Below, piece after piece: positions 26,081 through 34,398 of a stretch of 64,000 nt of DNA (the stretch's first letter is position 1; every line of letters starts with the position of its first letter). The DNA is from Flavobacterium aquicola (GTDB lineage Bacteria; Bacteroidota; Bacteroidia; Flavobacteriales; Flavobacteriaceae): positions 124,001-188,000 of the forward strand of contig NZ_QUNI01000004.1 of the NCBI RefSeq assembly GCF_003385115.1. Direction: 5' to 3'. Under the pieces are notes generated by a model. That model made no database searches, had not been told where the DNA came from, and saw only the letters and a program-made list of their open reading frames with translations. A program made the position numbers and the translations under genes.

Positions 26081-26109
26081 TTAGTTTTGAAAGTGTAAAA
26101 TTTTAGGAA

Positions 26110-26496
26110 ATGAAACTCAAGAATGATCAGGATCTTATCAATGAATACCAATCTAATGAAAGAACATTATTAGCATGGATCCGTACTGGAATGGGAATAA
26201 TGGTTTTTGGTTTCGTAGCTGTTAAATTCTCATTATTTATAAAACAATTACCCGCAAAATATCTGCCGGACTCCACAGTACCAGGCAGTAATTTTAGTAT
26301 TTACATCGGTATTGGACTTCTTATTGCGGGAGCATTGACTATTCTCCTATCTTACTTCCGGTATATGCAGACAGTAAAACTGCTGCAGCAGGGCAAATTT
26401 CAATATTCGACCCGCCTGCTTACATTTATTGCAATGACTTTATTTTTTATGAGTATTGCACTAATAGCTTATTTGATTGTGGCATCGTATGAATAA
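26110..26496 (+). CDS. DUF202 family membrane protein (YidH-like)
   Basis: A 128-residue protein with the DUF202 N-terminal signature [20 protein letters not shown] and three predicted membrane helices (about residues 22-40, 60-82 and 100-122). Bacterial members are inner membrane proteins without an established function; eukaryotic relatives form the VTC polyphosphate complex membrane domain. It lies 23 bases before the Ku gene on the same strand, so the two may be co-transcribed. Confidence 0.85.
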   Translation: MKLKNDQDLINEYQSNERTLLAWIRTGMGIMVFGFVAVKFSLFIKQLPAKYLPDSTVPGSNFSIYIGIGLLIAGALTILLSYFRYMQTVKLLQQGKFQYSTRLLTFIAMTLFFMSIALIAYLIVASYE

Positions 26497-26519
26497 TTAA
26501 TACTCTAAAAATTATTATT

Positions 26520-27296
26520 ATGAGATCAATATGGACAGGTTCTATTAGTTTTGGGTTAATAAACATTCCCGTGAAACTATTCTCTGCAGTACAGGAAAGT
26601 ACTCTGGATATGGATATGCTTGATAAAAGCGATCATTCGAACATAAAGTTTAAAAGAGTAAATGAAACGACCGGCAAGGAAGTGACATTTGCCAATATCG
26701 TAAAAGGATACAAAATAGATGATAAATATGTGATTCTGGATGACAAAGATTTTGAAGCAGCTGACGCCAAAAAAACTAAGACTATCGACATCCTTAATTT
26801 TACACTTGAAAAAGAAATCGACAGTCTTTACTATGAACAGCCATATTATTTGGAACCAGATAAAGGAGCTATGAAAGCCTATGCGCTGCTAAGGGATGCT
26901 TTACAGGCTTCGGGAAAAGTTGGTGTTACTAGTTTTGTTTTACGCAATAAAGAAGGATTGGCCATCCTAAAACCTTACAAAGACGTTATTGTTTTAAACC
27001 GAATCCGATTCCAGCAGGAAATTAGGGACACATCGGAATTGAAACTGCCTACTGTATCCAAAACAAAAGTCAAAGAAATGGATATGGCGCATAAACTGGT
27101 TGAACAGCTTACTGAAAAATTTGATATTTCAAGTTATAAAGATCAATACACTGATAAACTTCTACAGATCATTAAAGATAAGGCTAAAGGCAAAAAACAA
27201 GCCCCTCCAAAACTCAAAATCGTACACAAACAAAGTGATGATCTTATGAGTATGCTAAAAGCCAGCCTTGAAACCAAAAAGAAAAAATCTTCTTAG
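26520..27296 (+). CDS. ku: Ku protein, non-homologous end joining
   Basis: A 258-residue bacterial Ku that forms a homodimeric ring on DNA double-strand ends and recruits LigD. Family signatures: [20 protein letters not shown] at the N-terminus, [40 protein letters not shown], and [20 protein letters not shown]. The C-terminus is short and lysine-rich, as in minimal Ku proteins. No LigD ligase gene is within the window; one would be expected elsewhere in the genome. Confidence 0.95.
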   Translation: MRSIWTGSISFGLINIPVKLFSAVQESTLDMDMLDKSDHSNIKFKRVNETTGKEVTFANIVKGYKIDDKYVILDDKDFEAADAKKTKTIDILNFTLEKEIDSLYYEQPYYLEPDKGAMKAYALLRDALQASGKVGVTSFVLRNKEGLAILKPYKDVIVLNRIRFQQEIRDTSELKLPTVSKTKVKEMDMAHKLVEQLTEKFDISSYKDQYTDKLLQIIKDKAKGKKQAPPKLKIVHKQSDDLMSMLKASLETKKKKSS

Positions 27297-27335
27297 CGGT
27301 TTCAAAGGTCTACGCATAAACACATAATAATTTGT

Positions 27336-27384
27336 ACCGCAGATTAGCAAATTTTACTAAAAAGTAAATCTGTGAATTTGCGGT
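27336..27384. repeat. Degenerate inverted repeat after ku
   Basis: ACCGCA (27336-27341) pairs with TGCGGT (27379-27384). The inner flanks (GATTAGCAAATTT against AATCTGTGAATT) also pair imperfectly, giving a stem of about 19 positions, followed by a T-rich stretch. It resembles intergenic repeats with ACCGCAGATT arms that I recall from other flavobacterial genomes and may act as a terminator for ku. The remaining 27385-27593 is A+T-rich with nothing recognisable. Confidence 0.5.
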
Positions 27385-27593
27385 TATTTTATAATATACC
27401 GCTATTTACCATATAAAATTATGACATACTTGAAATTATGTAATATTATACCAAAATATTATAAAAGCAAAATACGCTTTGCGTCTAGCTTTGTGATTAT
27501 GAAACAATTATATGAAATGCAAAACATATCATTTTTTTCGTGATAGAAAGATCTGTTTCATTAACTAACTAATCCATTCTGAAAATTATAACT

Positions 27594-28340
27594 ATGAATA
27601 CAGCACACATTATAAACGATACTGCAAGGAGAACCTATCCGCTGCCAAACAGAACTTGGAATTACTATCAGCAATGGCATGATTCGATATTTTTACATTG
27701 GAGTATTCCAGCAGAAAAAATTGAAGAACTTCTGCCTCCGGAACTCAAGCTTGATAAATTTGAGGGCAGAGCGTGGGTTTCGCTGGTTGCTTTTGAGGTG
27801 CAAAAAATGCGCGTTCATTATCTTCCTACATTCCCTTATATCTCTGATTATAAAGAAATAAATGTCCGGACATATGTAACCCATAAAGGCATCAGAGGCA
27901 CATATTTGCTTTCGATAGAAACTGATAAATTGATAGAAGTATTTCTAACCAAAGCCTTTATTGGTCTGCCCTATATTAAGTCGGATATAAAAACTTACAC
28001 CAAATCGGATGTGCCAAAAAAGGACACCAATTTTTTATCAATTAATGATGATAATGAATATTTCCTCGACATGTCATTTCAGCCAAACGGTTTATCAATG
28101 AAAAAAAAATCAGAGCTCGACTGCTGGCTTACTGAAAGACACTGTTTATTTACCTATCAGAATAATACGCTTTACAGGCACGATATTCATCATAAAGAAT
28201 GGGATTTTGAAGAAATAGATATTTCAATCTGGGATTTGGATTATGATTTTAAAAATTTATCTCTAAATATAAATCCAGATAAAATTCATTTTGCAAAAAA
28301 AACCGAAGTACTGTTATGGAGCAGAAAAATCATGGACTAA
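27594..28340 (+). CDS. DUF2071 (YqjF-like) family protein
   Basis: A 248-residue protein of the DUF2071 family. The N-terminal signature is visible as a W-H-x-S-I-F-x-H-W-x-I pattern (QQWHDSIFLHWSIPAEKIEE) followed by LPPELKLDKFEGRAWVSLVA and EINVRTYVTHKGIRGTYLLS. The fold is acetoacetate-decarboxylase-like in related families, but no activity is established. Stand-alone gene. Confidence 0.85.
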   Translation: MNTAHIINDTARRTYPLPNRTWNYYQQWHDSIFLHWSIPAEKIEELLPPELKLDKFEGRAWVSLVAFEVQKMRVHYLPTFPYISDYKEINVRTYVTHKGIRGTYLLSIETDKLIEVFLTKAFIGLPYIKSDIKTYTKSDVPKKDTNFLSINDDNEYFLDMSFQPNGLSMKKKSELDCWLTERHCLFTYQNNTLYRHDIHHKEWDFEEIDISIWDLDYDFKNLSLNINPDKIHFAKKTEVLLWSRKIMD

Positions 28341-28447
28341 ATTTGAAACGGTTCAGTAACAAAATCGGTATTGTGAATTATAAAATGCCCTGCCTTTTGT
28401 AAAAGTCTTGTCAAAATTTTAATCTATCAAAATTAAAACTAAATAGT

Positions 28448-28852
28448 ATGGAAACTTTAAATCACAACAACATTAAGCGCCATTTTAATTTCAATAAACT
28501 ATCAAACAGCAACCTGATAGAAGATAATTGCCCTTACACAAACGAATATAAAGATTGGGACGATGTTCTTAAATATGGCTATAGTGCTATACAAAAAATA
28601 GACGATCCTAATGGCAAACCCGAAATAAATGAGGAAGAAATTATTACAAATGATGAAGAGGAAGATATTATAACTAATGATGAAGAAAATTTAAATCGTG
28701 ATATTTTAAATGCTGTAGATAATAATGAATATGATGAAAATGCACTGCAGGACGAAGAAGATTACACAGACGATAATCCTGCTGAAGACGACATAAATAA
28801 TCCCGATGAAATAGATGAAAATGATCCGCTTATAAATTTAAAAAAATTATAA
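28448..28852 (+). CDS. Acidic low-complexity protein, function unknown
   Basis: A 134-residue protein, with about one third Asp/Glu plus many Asn. The first 50 residues are more ordinary (RHFNFNKLSNSNLIEDNCPY, then KDWDDVLKYGY). The rest is acidic and contains a direct repeat, EEIITNDEE / EDIITNDEE, near residues 60-80. There is no signal peptide or membrane segment, so it is probably cytoplasmic and largely disordered. It resembles small hydrophilic stress proteins of flavobacteria in composition only. A terminator follows 10 bases after the stop. Confidence 0.65.
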   Translation: METLNHNNIKRHFNFNKLSNSNLIEDNCPYTNEYKDWDDVLKYGYSAIQKIDDPNGKPEINEEEIITNDEEEDIITNDEENLNRDILNAVDNNEYDENALQDEEDYTDDNPAEDDINNPDEIDENDPLINLKKL

Positions 28853-28861
28853 TCATTTATA

Positions 28862-28899
28862 AAAAACCCGTTTTGGAAGATAATCCTAAGCGGGTTTTT
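28862..28899 (+). terminator. Rho-independent terminator
   Basis: AAAAACCCG (28862-28870) and CGGGTTTTT (28891-28899) with a 20-base loop, directly after the acidic protein gene. The A- and T-rich outer stem allows use from both strands. Confidence 0.65.
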
Positions 28900-29019
28900 A
28901 AATTAATTCTTCTTTACGATTATAATTTCATCTTCCCTGCCGGCATGAATAGATAATCCTGTTTTGAGTTTATACTCGAAAAGTCACACGTTCATTATTT
29001 TTTTTAAATGTAGAAAAAG

Positions 29020-30126
29020 TCATTTCAGCGAATTCATATCAACTACATATCGAAACCGAACTTCTTCATCTTTTAACTTTTCAAAAGCTCTATTGATATC
29101 CTTAATATCTATTATTTCGACATGAGGTAATATATTATGTTCTGCACAAAAATCAAGTACTTCCTGAGTTTCGGCTATGCCGCCAATTATGGAACCGGCT
29201 ATGGAGCGTCCGTATTTTGCAACTTCCATATTGTTTGTTGCAGATTTATAAGGTCCCAGCAACCCAACTGTAACAATAGTTCTTCCTCTGGGTGCCAGAA
29301 GATCTACATAAGGAGCTATATCAAAACTGTACGGAATGGTACAAAGCAAAAAATCAAAAGTGGTTTCCGATGCTTTCATAGCTTCTTCATCTTCAGAAAT
29401 CAATATAAAATCGGCACCAAGTTCATGCGCTGCCTGGCGTTTTTCTTCTTTGGTTGTAATAGCAGTTACCTTTGCCCCCATCGCTTTTGCAATCATAACG
29501 CTCATATGTCCCAGACCTCCAATACCTATTATTCCAACAGAATCCCCTTCTTTGATTCCCCAATGTTTTAACGGAGAATAAGTGGTTACTCCAGCACATA
29601 AAATAGGTGCTGCATTAGAGTATTTTAATGTTTTTGGAATTCGTAATACAAATGAATCTTTGACAACAATATGCGTAGAAAATCCTCCAAAAGTGTTGTA
29701 ATTGGAACCGTCCGGCTTGAAATAACCATTGTAAGTCATTGTTTGAGCAACCGGTCCAAGACAATACTGCTCTTCACCATTCATACACGATCTGCAGTTC
29801 TGGCAAGAATCTACCATACAGCCCACCCCCACAATGTCATCCAAATAAAATGCTGAAACTTCCATGCCTATTTCGATTACTTTCCCAATGATTTCATGTC
29901 CTGGAACACAGGAATAAATAGTATTTTTCCAATCATTATTTACCTGATGCAGATCGGAATGACACACACCGCAGTACATTATCTCTATAAGTACTTCGTC
30001 TGCTTTTGGTTGGAATCTTTCAACTTCGACCGGATGAAGTGTTTTTCCTCCAATAAGATTACCTGAAGCTCCATACCCTTTGGCGACAAACTTTTTAGTT
30101 TCATCATATATAATTGGATTTTTCAT
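29020..30126 (-). CDS. Zinc-dependent NAD(P) alcohol dehydrogenase (YahK/CAD-like)
   Basis: A 368-residue medium-chain dehydrogenase that interconverts aldehydes and alcohols in the cytoplasm. Catalytic zinc ligands are Cys52 in MYCGVCHSDLH and the GHE motif at 76-78. The structural zinc cysteines are at 108, 111, 114 and 122. The Rossmann motif is GIGGLGHM in the second half. The pattern fits the cinnamyl alcohol dehydrogenase / YahK branch with broad aldehyde specificity. It is monocistronic; the intervals 28900-29019 and 30127-30261 show nothing else. Confidence 0.93.
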   Translation of the reverse strand: MKNPIIYDETKKFVAKGYGASGNLIGGKTLHPVEVERFQPKADEVLIEIMYCGVCHSDLHQVNNDWKNTIYSCVPGHEIIGKVIEIGMEVSAFYLDDIVGVGCMVDSCQNCRSCMNGEEQYCLGPVAQTMTYNGYFKPDGSNYNTFGGFSTHIVVKDSFVLRIPKTLKYSNAAPILCAGVTTYSPLKHWGIKEGDSVGIIGIGGLGHMSVMIAKAMGAKVTAITTKEEKRQAAHELGADFILISEDEEAMKASETTFDFLLCTIPYSFDIAPYVDLLAPRGRTIVTVGLLGPYKSATNNMEVAKYGRSIAGSIIGGIAETQEVLDFCAEHNILPHVEIIDIKDINRAFEKLKDEEVRFRYVVDMNSLK

Positions 30127-30262
30127 AGCGAATGTTTATCAGTGAACAATGCAATTTATAAGTATTTTTAGCTTTTTAAAATTAACACATAATGCTACAG
30201 AGTATTTTACAGGATTTGTATTTGTTATTACAAAACTTCAATAATACTTCGCTAATGAATTA

Positions 30263-30283
30263 CCCCGAGGCAGAGCCTCGAGG
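30263..30283. repeat. IS200-like end hairpin (right end relative to tnpA)
   Basis: A 21-base hairpin, stem CGAGGC/GCCTCG with an AGA loop, extended by G-C pairs beyond one mismatch. An identical copy is at 30776-30796. Confidence 0.7.
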
Positions 30284-30290
30284 TATCGCG

Positions 30291-30746
30291 TTACTCAAAA
30301 GACAAGCGTAGCTGATTTTTGTTAAATGTTTTGTAGACAGTCTTTTCTTCTCCTTGATTTTGAATGTATTTCTGAATCACATCCTCATTACCATATTGAC
30401 CAACCGTATTTACATAATATCCACTCGTCCAAAAATTACCACCCCATAACTTACTTTTAACTTCTGGATGCAATCGAAAAAGCTCTTTGGCTGTAATACT
30501 TTTTACAGTCCTGACAATAATTTCAACAGAAATCTTGGGCACACTTTGTATCAAAAAATGTACGTGATTTTCATCTGCTCCTATTTCAACAAAATGAATT
30601 TCATACCGTTCTGAAATATTTCTGCAAACTTCAACTAAACTCATTTCAACATCATCTGATAAAACATTTCTTCGATATTTTATCGGGCAAACCAAATGGT
30701 AAAGCAACAAGCTTTTATTATGTCGTTTGAAAATGTGTTCACTCAT
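30291..30746 (-). CDS. tnpA: IS200/IS605 family transposase TnpA
   Basis: A 151-residue HUH-type Y1 transposase. The HUH metal motif is H61-V-H63 in ADENHVHFLIQSVP. The catalytic tyrosine and its helper glutamine fall at Y127 and Q131 in the segment VIQKYIQNQGEE, the same numbering as the well-studied IS608 enzyme. The GYYVNTVG segment typical of the family lies at about 109-116. ATG at 30746 is chosen over a TTG just upstream. All key residues are present, so it could be active. It copies single-stranded DNA in a peel-and-paste manner. Confidence 0.92.
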   Translation of the reverse strand: MSEHIFKRHNKSLLLYHLVCPIKYRRNVLSDDVEMSLVEVCRNISERYEIHFVEIGADENHVHFLIQSVPKISVEIIVRTVKSITAKELFRLHPEVKSKLWGGNFWTSGYYVNTVGQYGNEDVIQKYIQNQGEEKTVYKTFNKNQLRLSFE

Positions 30747-30775
30747 CAAACAAATATACTAATCTTTGAGCATCA

Positions 30776-30796
30776 CCCCGAGGCAGAGCCTCGAGG
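30776..30796. repeat. IS200-like end hairpin (left end relative to tnpA)
   Basis: Identical to the hairpin at 30263-30283. Between it and the tnpA start lies a minus-strand TATATTTG -7 element (about 30753-30760), a likely weak transposase promoter. Confidence 0.7.
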
Positions 30797-30837
30797 AATT
30801 CTTTTGATTAAAAGTGTTACTGTTCATACCAATAAAA

Positions 30838-30876
30838 AAAATCCCATCTTATTTTTTACAATAAGACGGGATTTTA
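30838..30876. terminator. Bidirectional terminator
   Basis: ATCCCATCTTAT (30841-30852) pairs with ATAAGACGGGAT (30861-30872) with one mismatch and an 8-base loop, flanked by A and T runs. It closes the minus-strand SIMPL gene and insulates it from the IS element. Confidence 0.7.
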
Positions 30877-30897
30877 AATTTCTAAAATCAATGAAAT

Positions 30898-31590
30898 TTA
30901 TTCCAATTTAAAACTCACGCTTACATTAGCTGTAATTTCAATTTCACCAACAGCCATTGTCTCTCTTGGTGCACTGCTGTCGGCTTTCATTTCCATATTT
31001 CTCATGGCGCCATAAACTGGCTGCGGATAGTAACTTTGCGAGTTATCAGTAATAACAGTGGCTAAACCTACTTTTTGTCCTAAAACAGACACATAGTCTT
31101 CTGCCTTCATTTTTGCATCTTTCATAGCCAATTTTCTAGCATCTGATTGGTATTGTGCCAATTTTGAAGATTGAAACGTTACATTGTCAATTCTGTTAAT
31201 TCCCTGATTAACCAAACCTTCCATCAATTCGTCATACTTTGACAAATCCTTCAGAAGAATTTCAATTGTCTGTGAGGCATTGTATGTATGCTTTTTTTTC
31301 TCATAATCATATTGCGGATTCAGAGACACTCTTTTTGTTTTATAATCAGCAGCAGGTAAATTCATGCTTTTAATTAATTTTATAACAGCTTCCATCTGCT
31401 GATCATTTTGCTTTTTGACATCTTTGGCATTAGTTCCTTTTGTCTCTACAGCTGCTACTATAGTCACCTGATCTGGTGCAATTTTAATCTTTCCTTCGCC
31501 AGAAACATTTATTTGAGGTATTAACTTTACTTCTTGGCTATACCCTATCATTGTAAATAAACAGACTAAGAATACAATTGATTTTTTCAT
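30898..31590 (-). CDS. SIMPL domain (DUF541) periplasmic protein
   Basis: A 230-residue exported protein: signal peptide MKKSIVFLVCLFTMIGYSQ, then the SIMPL/DUF541 domain with INVSGEGKIKIAPDQVTIVA, the SLNPQYDYEKKKHTYNASQT region and AMKDAKMKAEDYVSVLGQKV. E. coli YggE is a relative linked to oxidative stress, but the molecular role is unsettled. It is encoded 24 bases after the rhomboid gene on the same strand, so they may form a unit. Confidence 0.9.
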   Translation of the reverse strand: MKKSIVFLVCLFTMIGYSQEVKLIPQINVSGEGKIKIAPDQVTIVAAVETKGTNAKDVKKQNDQQMEAVIKLIKSMNLPAADYKTKRVSLNPQYDYEKKKHTYNASQTIEILLKDLSKYDELMEGLVNQGINRIDNVTFQSSKLAQYQSDARKLAMKDAKMKAEDYVSVLGQKVGLATVITDNSQSYYPQPVYGAMRNMEMKADSSAPRETMAVGEIEITANVSVSFKLE

Positions 31591-31614
31591 ACTTTTTTTA
31601 AAATTAAATTATTA

Positions 31615-32253
31615 TTACAGTTTACCCGTTTTTGCCATTCCAAATAGAATAACGATTGGTATTGCTAATAGAACGGTCATTAACGTATGTTCTTGTATTA
31701 ATTCAGGATTTCTTACCAGCGTAATTATATATCCTCCAATTGCTCCGCCAAAATGAGCTGTATGTCCTATGTTATCATTTTTGGCCCGCATTCCATAAAT
31801 TGAGTACAATAAATACAGGATTCCAAATAAATACGCAGGAACAGGAATTATAAAATATAGTCCCAGCATCATATCGGGCTGCAGTAAAATAGCCGAATAT
31901 AAAACTCCGGTTACAGCACCCGAAGCACCAACCGCTCTATATCCGTAATCATCCTTATGAAATACCATAGTCAATAAACTACCAAAGATTAAACTTCCAA
32001 GGTAAACAAGAACGAATGAAAAACTTCCCAAGAAACTAAAAACCACTGGTGCAAAAAAATAAAGCGTCAGCATATTGAAAAACAAATGTCCCATATCTGC
32101 ATGCAGAAATCCAGACGAAAGCATACGAATCTGTTCTCCTGCACGTATGCTTCCAACATGAAATTCATATTTTCTAAAAAAATAAAGATCATTAAACCCC
32201 TTATAACTAATTAATACATTGGCCACAATAACTGCAATCAGAATGATATTCAT
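31615..32253 (-). CDS. Rhomboid family intramembrane serine protease
   Basis: A 212-residue polytopic membrane protease with about six helices. The catalytic dyad is present: Ser111 in RAVGASGAVTG (G-x-S-G motif) and His167 in HTAHFGGAIGG. The oxyanion-region histidine and asparagine are also present in HADMGHLFFNM (residues 51-61). It cleaves transmembrane substrates; the substrates are unknown. The length and GASGA motif are typical for short bacterial rhomboids. The interval 32254-32459 ahead of it contains the divergent promoter of the acyltransferase cluster. Confidence 0.92.
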   Translation of the reverse strand: MNIILIAVIVANVLISYKGFNDLYFFRKYEFHVGSIRAGEQIRMLSSGFLHADMGHLFFNMLTLYFFAPVVFSFLGSFSFVLVYLGSLIFGSLLTMVFHKDDYGYRAVGASGAVTGVLYSAILLQPDMMLGLYFIIPVPAYLFGILYLLYSIYGMRAKNDNIGHTAHFGGAIGGYIITLVRNPELIQEHTLMTVLLAIPIVILFGMAKTGKL

Positions 32254-32436
32254 AAATTGATTTTTTTTTAAATTTTAGCGTAAAGCTACTATATTTTGAT
32301 TGACAAACTGAAATGTTTATTCAATGAATTAATGCAAGTTCATTGCATTTAAAGAGCTATTTGGACACAATTTTAAATTTAGGCATGAAAATTGATTAAA
32401 AATCGACAAAGTATATTAAAACATCGTTTAAAAAAC

Positions 32437-32444
32437 TATATTTG
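32437..32444 (+). promoter_or_regulatory. -7 element of the first acyltransferase gene
   Basis: A perfect TATATTTG lies 16 bases before the ATG at 32460. It shows that an in-frame upstream start at 32442 would fall inside the promoter, supporting the start at 32460, which also aligns with the paralogues. Confidence 0.5.
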
Positions 32445-32459
32445 GCCAAATTAAAAAAA

Positions 32460-33329
32460 ATGAAATATGTAATTTATCTACTAATTTATCCTTTTTTATG
32501 GTGTATTTCTATACTTCCTTTTCCGATATTATATCTTTTTTCAGATTTTGTATATTTAATTTTATACAGAACAATCGGATATAGAAAAAAGACCGTTCGG
32601 GAAAATCTACGCTTAGCTCTACCTCATTTATCTAAAAAGGAACGTTTAATTATTGAAAAGAAATTTTATAGTCACTTATGTGATATGTTTCTGGAAATGA
32701 TAAAAACAATGTCTATTTCAAAAGAAGAAATATGTAAAAGATATGTATTTAAAAATTTTGATTTATATCAAGAATTAGAAAAACAGGATAAAAGCATTGC
32801 TATAATGTGCGCGCATTATGCAAGTTACGAATGGGTCGTTTCTATGAACTATTATACAAATTTTAAAGGATACGGAATTTATAAAAAAATTAAAAATCCC
32901 TATTTTGATAAATTGGTGCACTCCATTCGTTCCAAATATAATGCGGCTTTGATTACAACCAAGGAAGCTATTCCGACTATTGCAAATAACTACAGAAACA
33001 AAATTTTGTCCACGTATGGATTTGCGAGCGACCAGTCTCCAAAAGAAAATGTTACTAATCACTTTTCAAAATTCATGGGGATTGAAGTGCCTGTTTATAC
33101 CGGAGCCGAAATGTTATCAAAAAAGTACAACATGAACGTAATTTTCCTGAAAACAAAAAAGGTAAAACGCGGTTATTATGAAGCAACTATGGAAATCCTT
33201 TCTGAAAATGCTAAAGAAGTTCCGAACTATGAAATTACAGATCAATTCTTAAGACTTGTAGAGCAGCAAATTTACGAAGCACCAGAATATTACCTGTGGA
33301 CTCATAAAAGATGGAAACATAAAAAATAA
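32460..33329 (+). CDS. LpxL/HtrB-like lysophospholipid acyltransferase, paralogue 1
   Basis: A 289-residue inner membrane acyltransferase of the lipid A late acyltransferase family. An N-terminal membrane helix (about 3-28) anchors it. The catalytic HX4E motif is HYASYE at 119-124, and YLWTHKRWK at the C-terminus is the usual W-x-H-R/K-R-x-K. It is expected to add a secondary acyl chain to lipid A, or to ornithine-type or other envelope lipids in this phylum. First of three tandem close paralogues; its 3' part shares a 50-base identical DNA run with paralogue 2. Confidence 0.88.
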   Translation: MKYVIYLLIYPFLWCISILPFPILYLFSDFVYLILYRTIGYRKKTVRENLRLALPHLSKKERLIIEKKFYSHLCDMFLEMIKTMSISKEEICKRYVFKNFDLYQELEKQDKSIAIMCAHYASYEWVVSMNYYTNFKGYGIYKKIKNPYFDKLVHSIRSKYNAALITTKEAIPTIANNYRNKILSTYGFASDQSPKENVTNHFSKFMGIEVPVYTGAEMLSKKYNMNVIFLKTKKVKRGYYEATMEILSENAKEVPNYEITDQFLRLVEQQIYEAPEYYLWTHKRWKHKK

Positions 33330-33427
33330 TAGTAAAAAACGATTATTAAATCTTACCTTAATGATAATTCTAAATTTTGAGAAATAAAAAATATTATCTG
33401 CTTAAGATTTAATTAAATTTTGACCGC

Positions 33428-34297
33428 ATGCAATACCTTATATATTTAATTGTTTATCCTCTTGTCTGGGGAATATCGATGCTGCCTTTTCGGTTATTAT
33501 ATATTTTTTCTGATCTAATTTATTTTGCTGCTTACAGAATAATTGGATACCGAAAAAAAACAGTCCGTGAAAATTTAGCTTTGGCACTTCCAAAACTTTC
33601 AGATAAAGAACGGCTGATTATCGAGAAAAAGTTCTACCATCATATATGCGATATGTTTCTTGAAATGATAAAAACAATGAACATATCAAAAGAAGAAATC
33701 TGCAGAAGATACGTTTTTAAAAATTTTGAAATCTTTACCGAATTAGAAAAACAAGACAAAAGCATTATTTTAATGTGCGCTCATTATGCAAGTTATGAGT
33801 GGGTTATTTCGATGAATTACTATATAAAGTTTCAAGGTTTTGGAATTTACAAACAAATTAAAAATCCTTACTTTGATAAATTAATACATTCAATTCGGTC
33901 AAAATTTAATGCACGCTTGATTACAACCAAAGAAACAATTCCAACAATAGAAATGAACTGCAAAAACCAAAACCTTTCTGTTTATGGATTTGCGAGTGAC
34001 CAGTCTCCAAAAGAAAATTGCGCTTACCACTGGGCCAATTTTATGGGACATGAAGTGCCTGTACATACCGGAGCTGAAATGTTATCGAAAAAATACGATT
34101 TGAATGTCGTTTTTCTTAAAACAAAAAAGATAAAACGCGGCTATTATGAAGCAACTATGGAAATCCTTTCTGAAAATGCTAAAGAAGTTCCAAATTATGA
34201 AATTACAGATCAATTTCTAAAACTTGTAGAACAGCAAATTCACGAAGCTCCAGAATATTATTTATGGACGCATAAAAGATGGAAACACAAACGATAA
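33428..34297 (+). CDS. LpxL/HtrB-like lysophospholipid acyltransferase, paralogue 2
   Basis: A 289-residue protein co-linear with paralogue 1: membrane anchor, RIIGYRKKTVRENLALALPK, catalytic HYASYE at 119-124 and YLWTHKRWK at the end. It differs from paralogue 1 mainly in the middle third. The stretch 34142-34191 is identical at the DNA level to 33174-33223, including all synonymous positions, while other regions are diverged. It is separated from its neighbours by about 100 bases on each side, so separate promoters are likely. Confidence 0.88.
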   Translation: MQYLIYLIVYPLVWGISMLPFRLLYIFSDLIYFAAYRIIGYRKKTVRENLALALPKLSDKERLIIEKKFYHHICDMFLEMIKTMNISKEEICRRYVFKNFEIFTELEKQDKSIILMCAHYASYEWVISMNYYIKFQGFGIYKQIKNPYFDKLIHSIRSKFNARLITTKETIPTIEMNCKNQNLSVYGFASDQSPKENCAYHWANFMGHEVPVHTGAEMLSKKYDLNVVFLKTKKIKRGYYEATMEILSENAKEVPNYEITDQFLKLVEQQIHEAPEYYLWTHKRWKHKR

Positions 34298-34374
34298 AAC
34301 TGCTGAATCACCTTTAAACGCAGAAGAGACGCTTATTCTGAATTTTCAAATTTTAAGAAAATAATTATTTTTCT

Positions 34375-34382
34375 TATATTTG
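34375..34382 (+). promoter_or_regulatory. -7 element of the third acyltransferase gene
   Basis: A perfect TATATTTG 16 bases before the ATG at 34399, the same distance as in paralogue 1. It indicates that the copies carry their own promoters rather than forming one operon. Confidence 0.45.
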
Positions 34383-34398
34383 CATAAATTTAGACTTA

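Larger units (their letters stand above)
30262..30796 (-). mobile_element. IS200-like element (single tnpA, hairpin ends)
   Basis: About 535 bases bounded by two identical 21-base hairpin repeats that begin CCCCGAGGCAGAGCCTCG, at 30263-30283 and 30776-30796, both in the same orientation. Each can fold as CGAGGC-AGA-GCCTCG. Only a TnpA gene lies between, with no TnpB/IscB accessory gene. Subterminal hairpins rather than inverted repeats, and the HUH transposase, place it in the IS200/IS605 family. Confidence 0.7.

Noticed and set aside
29137-29571. Plus-strand frames opposite the alcohol dehydrogenase gene
   Set aside because: The opposite strand encodes a full-length dehydrogenase with intact zinc ligands; these frames are its antisense shadows.
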